From Maritimibacter fusiformis (lineage in GTDB: Bacteria; Pseudomonadota; Alphaproteobacteria; Rhodobacterales; Rhodobacteraceae), in assembly GCF_008086115.1 (NCBI RefSeq), contig NZ_VSIY01000004.1, positions 620,001 through 684,000 of the forward strand: DNA of 64,000 nucleotides, in the 5' to 3' direction. The notes under the pieces are model-generated. The model worked only from the letters and a program-made list of their open reading frames with translations. It was not told where the DNA came from and did no database searches. This document shows positions 1 to 9,628 of this stretch, piece after piece (the stretch's first letter is position 1; each line of letters starts with the position of its first letter). A program made the position numbers and the translations under genes.

Positions 1-440
1 TAGAGCGCAAGCCCGTAGATGCCGGCCATCAGCACCCCGACGCCCAGCCATTGCACCGCGGTGAAATGCTCGCCGAACAACAGCCCCGCGCCGATCACCG
101 TGAACAGCGGGCCGGTGCCGCGCACCACCGGATAGACAACGGTGTAGCTGCCCAGCGTGTAGGTATAGCCCTGTGCCAGCTTGTAGACGATGTGCACCAC
201 CATGATCAGCACGAACAGCGGGATCAGCGACGGGTCGGGCCAGGGCACCACGAACAGGGCAATCGGCGCGGCCATCAGCCCATATGCGGCATCTATCGCG
301 CCGCGTGACAGCCACGGGTCGTGCCGCCCCTTTTGCAGCGCGCCGAACAGCGCGTGCAGGACCGCCGCCAGCACGGCCAGCACCAGGGCCGCGGTATGCC
401 CGGCCTCGGTGCCCTCGATGGCGGTGATCCAGTCGCTCAC
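1..440 (-). CDS. DMT/EamA-type membrane transporter, C-terminus cut by window edge
   Basis: About 146 residues are readable on the minus strand before the gene leaves the window. They are almost all hydrophobic, with five likely membrane segments near residues 16-34, 50-66, 70-85, 100-120 and 126-145. The pattern of short loops plus a Y-x-V-V-Y-P-V-V-R-G-T-G-P-L segment is typical of EamA (drug/metabolite exporter) proteins; the substrate is unknown. The start is a GTG at 440 that overlaps the TGA of the upstream gene by four bases (GTGA), so translation is probably coupled to it. It is the third gene of the ftsY operon. The family assignment rests on hydrophobicity and this one motif only. 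Confidence 0.7.
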   Translation of the reverse strand, partial: MSDWITAIEGTEAGHTAALVLAVLAAVLHALFGALQKGRHDPWLSRGAIDAAYGLMAAPIALFVVPWPDPSLIPLFVLIMVVHIVYKLAQGYTYTLGSYTVVYPVVRGTGPLFTVIGAGLLFGEHFTAVQWLGVGVLMAGIYGLAL

Positions 441-979
441 AGCACGGTGGCTTTGGGCGCGCGCGGGATGCGGGCGCCGGTCTGCGGCAGATCCTTTCGT
501 CCGCGCGGCCCGGTGGCGGCGTCGATGCGGATGCGGCCGATCGGGATGGGTCGGCTCGCCTTGTCCTCGACCCGGTTGGCGCGGCGGCGCGCGACAAAGC
601 GTTCGATTCCGAAGGGCTGGCCGTAGGCGTCCTCGATCTGTGGTGTCTCGGCCAGTTCATGCGCGGCATCGGCCAGCAGGCGCCAGGTCAGGCGGCGGGC
701 ATACTCGTCGTCGCGAAACCCGGGGCTTAGCGCCATCTCGGCGATGCGCGTGACCTCGCCCGCGCGGATCAGCGCGGCCGCCCCGACCACCTGCCAGTCG
801 GCAAACAACACCGCCCGCGACAGCACGTCGGCCATGCGTGAATAGGGCGGCTGACCTGCCGCGGGATAGGGATGACGGCACGCCAGCGCACGCGCCTCGG
901 CGACGAAGGACATCGCCGTGCGGGTGCCTTTCAAAAGCAGATGCGGCCCTATCCGCGTCTCGGTCATCTGGTCTTTCAT
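437..979 (-). CDS. conserved protein of unknown function (180 aa) between ftsY and an EamA gene
   Basis: I do not recognise this protein. It is soluble, without signal peptide or membrane segment, and ends in a basic Arg/Pro/Lys-rich tail. A central stretch (VVGAAALIRAGEVTRIAEM) followed by a helix rich in Leu, Ala and Arg is loosely like the core of GNAT acyltransferases, but no clear acyl-CoA loop is visible, so I do not assign that fold. The ATG at 979 is preferred because a purine-rich stretch (GGGGG, then GGCAGG) lies just upstream; ATGs at 1009 and 967 are also possible. It follows ftsY by 56 bases and is coupled by a 4-base overlap to the EamA gene. Confidence 0.6.
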   Translation of the reverse strand: MKDQMTETRIGPHLLLKGTRTAMSFVAEARALACRHPYPAAGQPPYSRMADVLSRAVLFADWQVVGAAALIRAGEVTRIAEMALSPGFRDDEYARRLTWRLLADAAHELAETPQIEDAYGQPFGIERFVARRRANRVEDKASRPIPIGRIRIDAATGPRGRKDLPQTGARIPRAPKATVL

Positions 980-1035
980 CCTGCCGCCCCCGGCATCAGT
1001 CCGTATCATAGCCGCGAATCCTGACGAAATCAGGG

Positions 1036-2391
1036 CTAGGCGTGGGCGCCGGTCAGCGCACGGGCGAATTCGCCGGGGTCGAAAGGCGCCAGGTCGTCGA
1101 TCTGCTCGCCCACCCCGATGGCGTGGATCGGCAGGCCGAAGCGGTCGGCCAGCGCCACCAGCACGCCGCCCTTGGCGGTGCCGTCGAGCTTGGTCATCAC
1201 CAGCCCGGTGACATCCGCCATCTTGCGAAACGCCTCGACCTGGCTCAGCGCGTTCTGGCCGGTGGTGGCGTCCAGCACGAGGAGCGTGTTGTGCGGCGCG
1301 GTCGCGTCCTTCTTGCGGATCACCCGCACGATCTTGGCCAGTTCCTCCATCAGGTCGGCGCGGTTCTGCAGCCGCCCGGCGGTGTCGATCATCAGAAGGT
1401 CGGCCCCCTCGGCCTCGGCCCGCGTCATCGCGTCGAAGGCGAGGCTGGCGGGGTCGGAGCCTTCGGGCGCGGTCATCACCGGCACGCCCGCGCGCTCGCC
1501 CCAGACCTGAAGCTGTTCGACCGCGGCGGCGCGAAAGGTGTCGCCGGCGGCGATGATCACCGACTTGCCGGCGGCGCGGAACTGGCTGGCCAATTTGCCG
1601 ATGGTGGTGGTCTTGCCCGAGCCGTTGACGCCGACCACCAGCACCACTTGGGGTTTTTTCGCATAGAGCGGCAGGGGGGTGGCGACCGGCTCCATCACCC
1701 GCGCGATCTCGGCGGCCATCAGCGCCTTGATCTCGTCCACCGACATGCGCTTGCCCATCCGCCCTTGGGCGATGTTGGCGGTGACGCGCAGGGCGGTATC
1801 GACGCCCATGTCCGAGGCGATCATCAGCTCTTCGAGGCTTTCCAGCATGTCGTCGTCCAGCGCCCGTCGGGTGACGGTGCGCTTGTCGCCGCGGCCCAGA
1901 AGTCGGCCCAGCACACCGGGCCTGGCGGCGGTTTCGGACGGCGGAATTTCCAGCGGCGGGGTGTTCGGCATCGGGTCTGAAATTCCCGGAACCTCGCTGG
2001 GCGGGGTGTCGGGAATTTCGGGCGCGGGGGCGGGCACCTCGGTCGGGGAAGGGCCGGGCAGGTCGGGGCCGGGATCGGGGGGGCGGTCAGGAGTCGGTGC
2101 AGGCGCCGGATCGGGTTGCGGCACCGGGACCGGTTCCGGCGTGGGGACGGGGTCCGGTTCGGGTTGCGGCACCGGGTCGGGCTGTGGCACCGGGTCGGGT
2201 TCGGGCGTCGGCTCCGGCCCTGGCGTCGGCACAGGATCGGGGGACGGCTCCGGCGTCGGTTCCGGGTCCGGGGCCGCGTCCGGCTCTGCCGCTTCCTCGA
2301 CGCCGCCCTCTTCGACGATCGCCTCCAGCCCCTGTTCGAGCTTCGACGAGGATCGGGTCAGGCGGTTCTTGAGCTTCTTGAAAAACGACAT
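1036..2391 (-). CDS. ftsY: signal recognition particle receptor FtsY with long Pro-rich linker
   Basis: GTPase that docks ribosome-SRP complexes at the inner membrane for co-translational insertion. The 451-residue protein begins with a basic amphipathic stretch (MSFFKKLKNRLTRSS) suited to membrane contact. An acidic, very Pro-rich linker of about 115 residues follows (roughly 35-150), then the NG domain. G motifs are clear: the P-loop GVNGSGKTTT near residue 252, DTFRAAAVEQLQVW, DTAGRLQN and TKLDGTAKGG. The ATG at 2391 is preferred over the upstream one at 2445 because the family N-terminus starts there. The linker is mostly Pro-Glu/Pro-Asp repeats and replaces the acidic A domain of E. coli FtsY. 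First gene of a three-gene minus-strand run. Confidence 0.96.
   Translation of the reverse strand: MSFFKKLKNRLTRSSSKLEQGLEAIVEEGGVEEAAEPDAAPDPEPTPEPSPDPVPTPGPEPTPEPDPVPQPDPVPQPEPDPVPTPEPVPVPQPDPAPAPTPDRPPDPGPDLPGPSPTEVPAPAPEIPDTPPSEVPGISDPMPNTPPLEIPPSETAARPGVLGRLLGRGDKRTVTRRALDDDMLESLEELMIASDMGVDTALRVTANIAQGRMGKRMSVDEIKALMAAEIARVMEPVATPLPLYAKKPQVVLVVGVNGSGKTTTIGKLASQFRAAGKSVIIAAGDTFRAAAVEQLQVWGERAGVPVMTAPEGSDPASLAFDAMTRAEAEGADLLMIDTAGRLQNRADLMEELAKIVRVIRKKDATAPHNTLLVLDATTGQNALSQVEAFRKMADVTGLVMTKLDGTAKGGVLVALADRFGLPIHAIGVGEQIDDLAPFDPGEFARALTGAHA
2050..2330 (-). repeat. coding repeat: Pro-Glu/Pro-Asp dipeptide tract in ftsY
   Basis: On the plus strand the DNA is a run of imperfect short repeats of the type gg-(t/g)-tc-(c/g)-gg, translated on minus as alternating Pro with Glu, Asp, Val, Thr or Gln (for example PEPTPEPSPDPVPTP). 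It is in frame and lies between the membrane-binding N-terminus and the NG domain of FtsY. Such low-complexity DNA is prone to length change by slippage. Confidence 0.8.
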
Positions 2392-2571
2392 GGGGCCTCC
2401 GGTCTTGCCCTTCACCTCACGCGTGGTGCGCCGACAGGGCCGCACGCGGTCAACCGTCGTTACACCGCGGCGTTTTCAAAGCGAATGTATTCACGGCGAC
2501 AGGTGACTTCAATTCAACGCCCCATGCTCTAGTCGCGAATGCGCCTGATGGGAAGGCCCGGGGCGTCCCGT

Positions 2572-4170
2572 TCAGACCGGGGCAAAGCTGTCGGTGCGCG
2601 CCATGTCCCAGAATTTCGCGAACGCCGGGTGCGCGACGTTGTGATCGAGCAGCTCGCCCGGCGCCACCCAGTCGTATTGGCTGCGCGCCGAGCGCACTTC
2701 GCGGCTGTTGATGCGAATCATCAGGTGGTCGGGGCGCAGGTGCGACGGGTGCGCCAGCCCCGCCGCGCCGATGGTTTCGCCCAGTGCGCGCAGGGTGTTG
2801 GCGTGAAAGTTTGCCACCCGCGTGGCCTTGTCGGCGACATCGAGCGCCCGGTAGCGGCCGGGGTCCTGCGAGGTCACCCCGGTCGGGCAATTGCCGGTGT
2901 GGCAGGTCTGCGCCTGGATGCAGCCCAGCGAGAACATGAAGCCGCGCGCCATGTTGCAGGTATCGGCCCCCAGCGCAAAGACCCGGGACATGTCGAAGGC
3001 CGAGATCAGCTTGCCGGCGACCACGATCCGGGTCTTGTCGCGCAGGCCCAGTCCGACCAGCACGTTGTGCACCAGCATCAGCCCTTCGCGCAGCGGCGCG
3101 CCGATGTGGTCGGCGAACTCCGCCGGGGCCGCGCCGGTGCCGCCCTCGGAGCCGTCGACGGTGATGAAATCGGGCTGGGTGCCGGTTTCCACCATCGCCT
3201 TGGCCATCGCGAACACCTCCCACGGGTGGCCGACGCAGAGCTTGATGCCGACCGGCTTGCCACCCGACAACTCGCGCAGCCGGGCGATGAAATCGAGCAT
3301 TTCGACCGGGGTGGAAAAGGCGTTGTGGGCGGCGGGGCTGATGCAGTCGACGCCCCTGAGGATGCCGCGCGCCTCGGCGATCGTCTCGCTGACCTTGGCG
3401 CCGGGCAGGATGCCGCCGTGGCCGGGCTTGGCCCCTTGCGACAGCTTGATCTCGATCATCCTGACCTGGTCGGCGGCGGCTTTCTCGGCGAAGGCGCCCG
3501 GGTCGAACCGCCCCTCGACATCGCGGCAGCCGAAATAGCCCGAGCCGACCTGCCAGATCAGGTCGCCCCCGTGCATTCGGTGAAAGCGCGAGATCGAGCC
3601 TTCGCCGGTGGTATGGGCGAACCCGCCCCGTTTCGCGCCGATGTTCAACGCCTCGATCGCGTTGGGCGAGAGCGCGCCGAAGGACATGGCGGAAATGTTG
3701 AGCACCGAGGCCGAATAGGGCTGCGCACAGGTCCCTTCGCCAAATGAAACCCGGAAATCGGGGTTGTCGTTGTGGCGCGGCTGAACCGAATGGTTGATCC
3801 ATTCATGGCCGACCTCGGACTGGTTCCTGAGCGTGCCGAAGGGGCGCAACCCCTCGATATCCTTCGAACGGCGATAGACCAACGCGCGTTGTTCGCGCGA
3901 ATAGGGAACCTCGTCATGGTCGCTTTCCAGGAAATACTGCCGAATCTCGGGCCGGATGCCTTCGAGCAGGAACCGCGCGCGGGCCAGCACCGGGTAATTG
4001 CGCAGCACCGCGCGCTTGCGCTGCCAGATGTCGAAACTGCCGATCAGCCCGCCGACAATGCCAAGGCCCAGCAGCGCGCCGCCCCAGAACGGGGCCGCCA
4101 TGCCCAGCACCACCCCGGCGGGGATCGCCGCGAGGAACGCGTAATAGGGCAGGTAGCGCATTTTCAGCAT
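2572..4170 (-). CDS. membrane-anchored FMN-binding glutamate synthase-like protein
   Basis: 532 residues. Residues 1-50 hold two hydrophobic segments (YYAFLAAIPAGVVLG and GGALLGLGIVGGLIGS), so the protein is probably tethered to the inner membrane. The rest matches the central FMN/2-oxoglutarate barrel of glutamate synthase: PHHN-like loop near HSVQPRHNDNPDF, MSFGALSPNA, HTTGEGSIS, GAKPGHGG, DGSEGGTGAAP, and the cysteine motif CHTGNCPTG that in GltB binds a [3Fe-4S] cluster. It lacks the glutaminase amidotransferase domain and the GltB beta-helix domain, and no gltD is adjacent. Family members are annotated only as FMN-binding glutamate synthase family; the physiological reaction is not established. 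ATG at 4170 is preferred; an upstream ATG at 4218 adds 16 residues without family character. Confidence 0.85.
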   Translation of the reverse strand: MLKMRYLPYYAFLAAIPAGVVLGMAAPFWGGALLGLGIVGGLIGSFDIWQRKRAVLRNYPVLARARFLLEGIRPEIRQYFLESDHDEVPYSREQRALVYRRSKDIEGLRPFGTLRNQSEVGHEWINHSVQPRHNDNPDFRVSFGEGTCAQPYSASVLNISAMSFGALSPNAIEALNIGAKRGGFAHTTGEGSISRFHRMHGGDLIWQVGSGYFGCRDVEGRFDPGAFAEKAAADQVRMIEIKLSQGAKPGHGGILPGAKVSETIAEARGILRGVDCISPAAHNAFSTPVEMLDFIARLRELSGGKPVGIKLCVGHPWEVFAMAKAMVETGTQPDFITVDGSEGGTGAAPAEFADHIGAPLREGLMLVHNVLVGLGLRDKTRIVVAGKLISAFDMSRVFALGADTCNMARGFMFSLGCIQAQTCHTGNCPTGVTSQDPGRYRALDVADKATRVANFHANTLRALGETIGAAGLAHPSHLRPDHLMIRINSREVRSARSQYDWVAPGELLDHNVAHPAFAKFWDMARTDSFAPV

Positions 4171-4195
4171 CGGCAAGCTCCGGTCGCCCGACCGC

Positions 4196-4225
4196 CACAG
4201 ACAGGCACAGACAAGCACAGACCCG
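4196..4225. repeat. three tandem 10-bp repeats in the divergent region upstream of trkH
   Basis: Three head-to-tail copies of CACAGACA(G/A)G, the last ending CCCG, lie between the divergently read glutamate-synthase-like gene and trkH. A period of 10 bp puts each copy on the same helix face. They could be a short slippage product or repeated protein contacts; the sequence alone does not decide. Confidence 0.6.
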
Positions 4226-4352
4226 CGAACAATCGGTTAACCCGACCCTCGCCGGGGCTGCGACAACTTGTCAAGCACGGCCCCCGAAACTGCCGGGCCG
4301 CAGGCGCAAGGCGGATTGACAGCGCGCGCGCGCAGGGCCAACCCTTCCGCCC

Positions 4353-5801
4353 ATGTTCGATCCGCGCCCCATCGCCTATGTGATCGGTCTCGTTGTCGCC
4401 GTGCTGGGCGTGACGATGTTCGTGCCGATGCTGGTCGACCTTTACTATGGCAGCCCGGATTGGGCGGTGTTCCTGCAAAGCGCGATGATTTCCATCGTGT
4501 TCGGCGGCACCCTTGCACTGGCCACCGCCAACACCGCCGGGCAGGGGCTGTCGATCCAGCAGATCTTTCTTCTGACCACGCTGGTCTGGATCGCGCTGCC
4601 GCTGTTCGGGGCGCTGCCGTTCATGATGAGCGTGGTCGATGCCCGGGTCGTCGACGCGATGTTCGAGGCGATGTCGGGCATGACCACCACCGGCTCCACC
4701 GTGTTCTCGGGGCTGGACGATCTGCCGGCGGGTATCCTGCTCTGGCGCTCGATGCTGCAATGGTTCGGCGGCATCGGGATCATCGTGGTCGCGATGGTGT
4801 TCATGCCGGAACTGCGCGTCGGCGGGATGCAGATCTTCCGCTCCGAGGCGTTCGACACGATGGGCAAGGTGCTGCCCCGCGCGGTCGAGATCGCCGGGCG
4901 CATCTTCTGGATCTACATCGGGCTGACCGTCGCCAACGTGCTGGCATACCTCGCCGTCGGCATGACGCCGTTCGACGCCATCAACCATGCCTTCACCACC
5001 ATCTCGACCGGCGGGTTCTCGACCCACGACGCCAGCATGGGGGTCTACCAGGGCGCGCCGGAATACGTCGCCTCGGTGTTCATGATCCTGGCCAGTCTGC
5101 CGTTCGTGCGGTTCATCCAGCTTGCCGCCGGCACCGCGCGGCCGCTGTTCACCGACCCGCAGGTGCGCGGCTATCTGACCTTCATCGCGTCGATCACGCT
5201 GGTGCTGGCGCTTTACCGGCTGATCGCCAATGGCGACCATTTCGAACACGGCGTCCGCGAGGGGCTGTTCAACGCCGTCTCGATCATATCCGGCACCGGC
5301 TATGCCAGCGTCGATTATCAGCTCTGGGGCGCTTTTCCGTTCGTGGCGTTCTTTTTCCTCGGGCTGGTCGGCGGCTGCGCCGGGTCGACCGCCTGTTCGG
5401 TCAAGATTTTCCGCTACCAGTTGCTTTTTGCCTCGGTGAAGGCGCAGATCCGCGCGATCCATTCGCCGCACGGGGTGTTCGTGCCGCGCTATGGCGGGCG
5501 GCCGGTGGGCGAGGATATCCTGTCCTCGGTGATGGCGTTTTTCGTGATGTTCGTGGTGTCGCTGGGGGTGTTGTCGGTGGCGCTGGCGATGACCGGGCTC
5601 GATACCGTCACGGCGCTGTCGGGCGCGGCCACGGCGCTGGCCAATGTCGGCCCCGGCCTTGGCGATACCATCGGGCCTTCGGGCAATTTCGCGGCGCTGA
5701 ACGATACCGCCAAGTGGCTGCTGACCGCGGCGATGCTGATCGGGCGGCTGGAAGTTCTGTCGGTCTACGTGCTGTTCACCCTGCGGTTCTGGCGTGACTA
5801 G
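4353..5801 (+). CDS. trkH: Trk-type potassium uptake membrane subunit TrkH
   Basis: Inner-membrane K+ channel/symporter subunit, 482 residues, the usual TrkH length. It shows the four pore-loop glycine motifs of the TrkH/TrkG/KtrB family: MTTTGSTV near residue 110, STGGFSTH near 225, SGTGYAS near 315, and GSTACSVKIFR near 345 with the conserved GGCAGSTACS stretch. About ten membrane helices are visible. No trkA (NAD-binding regulatory subunit) is adjacent, so it must be supplied from elsewhere. It reads away from the glutamate-synthase-like gene. The ATG at 4353 gives a natural membrane N-terminus. The PLP enzyme downstream follows after 9 bases and may share its mRNA. Confidence 0.95.
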   Translation: MFDPRPIAYVIGLVVAVLGVTMFVPMLVDLYYGSPDWAVFLQSAMISIVFGGTLALATANTAGQGLSIQQIFLLTTLVWIALPLFGALPFMMSVVDARVVDAMFEAMSGMTTTGSTVFSGLDDLPAGILLWRSMLQWFGGIGIIVVAMVFMPELRVGGMQIFRSEAFDTMGKVLPRAVEIAGRIFWIYIGLTVANVLAYLAVGMTPFDAINHAFTTISTGGFSTHDASMGVYQGAPEYVASVFMILASLPFVRFIQLAAGTARPLFTDPQVRGYLTFIASITLVLALYRLIANGDHFEHGVREGLFNAVSIISGTGYASVDYQLWGAFPFVAFFFLGLVGGCAGSTACSVKIFRYQLLFASVKAQIRAIHSPHGVFVPRYGGRPVGEDILSSVMAFFVMFVVSLGVLSVALAMTGLDTVTALSGAATALANVGPGLGDTIGPSGNFAALNDTAKWLLTAAMLIGRLEVLSVYVLFTLRFWRD

Positions 5802-5810
5802 GAGAGAGCG

Positions 5811-6911
5811 ATGACCGACCGGCCCGACGCCGCCCGCCTGCTGCATCTGAGGGGCGAGACCCTTGCCAAGGGCGACCCCGTGGCGCTGCCGCTCACGCTG
5901 GCGTCGATGTATCACCTGCCGGGCGATCCGGGCGGCGTCGCGGCCTATGGTCGGAGCGACAACCCGACATGGGAGGCGCTGGAGGCCGCCCTGGGCCATC
6001 TCGAGGACGCCCCGGCACTGGTCTTCCCGTCGGGCATGGCGGCGATCGCGGCGGCGCTGTTTGCCACGCTCGGGGCGGGCGACCGGCTGCTGATGCCGTC
6101 CGATGGCTACTATACCCCGCGCGTGCTGGCCGAGAACTTCCTGTCCGGCCTCGGCATCGTGGTCGAGACCCGGCCAACCGCCCGCTTCACGGAGGGCGGC
6201 TTTGACGGTTATCGCGCGGTGCTGATCGAGTCGCCGTCCAACCCCGGCCTTGACCTGTGCGACCTTGCCGCCGTGACCGGTGCGGTGCGGGCGGCGGCGG
6301 GTGTTTCGATCGTCGACAACACCACCATGACGCCGTTCGGCCAGCGCCCGCTCGAGCTTGGCGCCGATATCGTGGTGGCCTCCGACACCAAGGCGCCGGG
6401 CGGGCATTCCGATATCCTTATGGGCCATGTCGCCAGCCGCGACGGGCAGGTCATGGCGCGGGTGGCCGACTGGCGCAAGCTGACCGGCGCGATTCCCGGC
6501 CCGTTCGAGGCCTGGATGCTGCATCGCAGCCTTGCCACGCTGGAGTTGCGCTTTGCCCGGATGTGCGACAACGCCCAGATCATCGCCGAGCGGCTGCGGG
6601 GCCACCCGGCACTGACCGCGCTGCGCTTTCCCGGTCTGCCGGACGATCCCGGCCACAACCTCGCCCGGTCACAGATGACCCGGATGGGGTTCCTGATCGG
6701 CCTGACGCTGGCCGACGAAGCCAGCGCCGAGCGGTTCATCGCCGAGTGCCGGCTGATCACGCCCGCGACCTCGTTCGGCGGCGTGCACAGCTCTGCCGAG
6801 CGCCGGGCGCGCTGGGGCGATGCGGTGGCGCCGGGGTTCGTGCGCCTGTCGGTCGGCTGCGAGCCGGTGCAGGACCTGTGGCGGGCCATCGACGCGGCCC
6901 TGCGCGGCTGA
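5811..6911 (+). CDS. Cys/Met metabolism PLP-dependent enzyme (cystathionine lyase/synthase family)
   Basis: Trans-sulfuration family fold-type I PLP enzyme, 366 residues, slightly shorter than typical MetB/MetC (about 390). Visible motifs are YGRSDNPTWEALE (substrate/phosphate contact; YSR-x-x-NPT in relatives), the PSGMAA loop, the SPSNPGL stretch, IVDNT, and the PLP lysine in SDTKAPGGHSD. The family usually has SATKY at that lysine; here Tyr is replaced by Ala. Likely reactions are C-S lyase or gamma-synthase chemistry on cystathionine or a relative, but specificity cannot be read from sequence. A GGAGAG ribosome site precedes the ATG, 9 bases after trkH. Confidence 0.85.
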   Translation: MTDRPDAARLLHLRGETLAKGDPVALPLTLASMYHLPGDPGGVAAYGRSDNPTWEALEAALGHLEDAPALVFPSGMAAIAAALFATLGAGDRLLMPSDGYYTPRVLAENFLSGLGIVVETRPTARFTEGGFDGYRAVLIESPSNPGLDLCDLAAVTGAVRAAAGVSIVDNTTMTPFGQRPLELGADIVVASDTKAPGGHSDILMGHVASRDGQVMARVADWRKLTGAIPGPFEAWMLHRSLATLELRFARMCDNAQIIAERLRGHPALTALRFPGLPDDPGHNLARSQMTRMGFLIGLTLADEASAERFIAECRLITPATSFGGVHSSAERRARWGDAVAPGFVRLSVGCEPVQDLWRAIDAALRG

Positions 6912-7082
6912 GGCGCGCGTGCCCTCAAGACAATGTCAATCATTCCGGTGCATCAGGAGGGTCGAAAGGCAGGCCGTCCCCTTGCAGCCCCCCGGTGGCA
7001 CCATTAGAATCCATCCCAGCGGGCCCGGCCCGGTATGCAAACGCGGGCCGCGGCCCGCCACACAAATACAAAGGCAGGCCAG

Positions 7083-7715
7083 ATGCGCGATCCCTTCGAG
7101 ACCTACATGAACACCCTCGTCCCGATGGTGGTGGAACAGACCAGCCGGGGCGAGCGTGCCTATGACATCTTTTCGCGCCTTCTCAAGGAGCGCATCATCT
7201 TCCTGAACGGCCCGGTGCATGACGGCATGTCCAGCCTGATCTGCGCCCAGCTTCTGTTTCTCGAAGCCGAGAATCCGTCCAAGGAAATCTCGATGTATAT
7301 CAACTCGCCCGGCGGCGTTGTGACCTCGGGGCTGTCGATCTACGACACGATGCAGTATATCCGGCCCAAGGTCTCGACGCTGGTGATCGGGCAGGCGGCC
7401 TCGATGGGGTCGCTGCTGCTGACCGGCGGCGAGAAGGGGATGCGTTTCAGCCTGCCCAATTCGCGCATCATGGTGCACCAGCCCTCGGGCGGCTATCAGG
7501 GCCAGGCCACCGACATCATGATCCACGCGCAGGAGACGCAGAAGCTCAAGGACCGGCTGAACGAAATCTACGTCCGCCACACCGGGCAAAAGCTCAAGGC
7601 GGTGGTCGACGCGCTGGAGCGCGACAATTTCATGAGCCCGGAAGAGGCCAAGAACTGGGGCCTGATCGACGAGATCTTCGATCGCCGCGAAGCCGGCGCA
7701 GACGACGGCAAGTGA
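7083..7715 (+). CDS. clpP: ATP-dependent Clp protease proteolytic subunit ClpP
   Basis: Serine protease core subunit that forms tetradecameric chambers and works with ClpX or ClpA. The 210-residue protein shows the catalytic triad Ser107 (GQAASMGS), His132 (IMVHQP) and Asp181 (ALERDNF). The triad spacings of 25 and 49 residues equal those of E. coli ClpP. The start is placed at [15 protein letters not shown]; the longer frame from 7035 begins with an unrelated basic stretch. A hairpin followed by a T-tract lies just after the stop, and clpX follows 137 bases later, the conserved clpP-clpX arrangement. Confidence 0.98.
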   Translation: MRDPFETYMNTLVPMVVEQTSRGERAYDIFSRLLKERIIFLNGPVHDGMSSLICAQLLFLEAENPSKEISMYINSPGGVVTSGLSIYDTMQYIRPKVSTLVIGQAASMGSLLLTGGEKGMRFSLPNSRIMVHQPSGGYQGQATDIMIHAQETQKLKDRLNEIYVRHTGQKLKAVVDALERDNFMSPEEAKNWGLIDEIFDRREAGADDGK

Positions 7716-7719
7716 TCTG

Positions 7720-7748
7720 TTGCCGCCCTGCCGCAGGGTGGCAATTTC
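7720..7748 (+). terminator. intrinsic terminator-like hairpin after clpP
   Basis: An 11-bp stem (TTGCCGCCCTG / CAGGGTGGCAA, one G-T pair) with a 3-base CCG loop starts five bases after the clpP stop and is followed by TTTC. The T-tract is short, so termination may be partial, which would allow some readthrough into clpX. Confidence 0.6.
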
Positions 7749-7765
7749 ACGTTGTGCCGACCATA

Positions 7766-7791
7766 CCCGTCGCCTAGTCTGAGGCGACGGG
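7766..7791 (+). other. second stem-loop in the clpP-clpX intergenic region
   Basis: A perfect 9-bp stem (CCCGTCGCC / GGCGACGGG) with an 8-base loop TAGTCTGA. It lacks a T-tract, so it is more likely an mRNA structure in the clpX leader or a protein-binding dyad than a terminator. Confidence 0.5.
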
Positions 7792-7852
7792 CACGAAACG
7801 GGCCTTGCGAGGTCGAACAGAAATGGGGCGCGCGCCCCAGGGAAACGACACT

Positions 7853-9133
<1,281 letters not shown>

Positions 9134-9155
9134 GGCCGGGCGCACCCGGAACGCC

Positions 9156-9551
9156 ATGACCCGCAAGCTGATCTCATCCGGCTCGCCGTTCGAGGAACAG
9201 GTCGGCTATTCCCGCGCCGTGGTCGATGGGGGCTGGGTCTTCGTGGCCGGAACCACCGGCTATGACTATGCCACCATGACGATGCCCGAGGATGTGGCCG
9301 ACCAGTGCCGCAACGCGCTGGCCACCATCGAGGCGGCCCTGTCCGAGGCCGGCGCCAGCCTCGCCGACGTGGTCCGCGTGCGCTACATCCTGCCCGACGG
9401 GGGCGATTTCGAACCCTGCTGGCCGGTCCTGCGCGCCGCCTTCGGCGATGTGCGCCCGGCGTCGACGATGATGGTCGCGGGCCTGATGACGCCCGAGATG
9501 AAGATCGAGATCGAAGTCACCGCGCGGCTTCCCGCCGGCACCGATCCCTGA
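9156..9551 (+). CDS. RidA/YjgF-family protein
   Basis: 131 residues, the usual size of the trimeric YjgF/YER057c/UK114 family. Characterised RidA members hydrolyse reactive enamine/imine intermediates released by PLP enzymes such as threonine dehydratase. The conserved region is RPASTMMVAGLMTPEMKIEIEVTA, with the Arg and Glu used by RidA at its active site. The N-terminus (SGSPFEEQVGYSRAV, then VFVAGTTGYD) places it in a RidA-like subgroup rather than close to E. coli RidA, so the exact substrate is open. It starts 22 bases after clpX. Confidence 0.85.
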   Translation: MTRKLISSGSPFEEQVGYSRAVVDGGWVFVAGTTGYDYATMTMPEDVADQCRNALATIEAALSEAGASLADVVRVRYILPDGGDFEPCWPVLRAAFGDVRPASTMMVAGLMTPEMKIEIEVTARLPAGTDP

Positions 9552-9628
9552 GCCTGCCGCGACAGGTTTGGCACTGGACCTCGGCGCGCGCTTGCGCCAT
9601 ATGGGGGCAGAACATTGCGGAGGCTTTC

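Noticed and set aside
4316..4321. Perfect TTGACA before trkH
   Set aside because: No acceptable -10 hexamer 16-18 bases downstream.
4164..6656. 830-codon open frame on minus across trkH and the PLP enzyme
   Set aside because: Antisense frame open only because of high GC; it is a low-complexity His/Arg/Gln-rich translation, and trkH and the PLP enzyme have clear family motifs.
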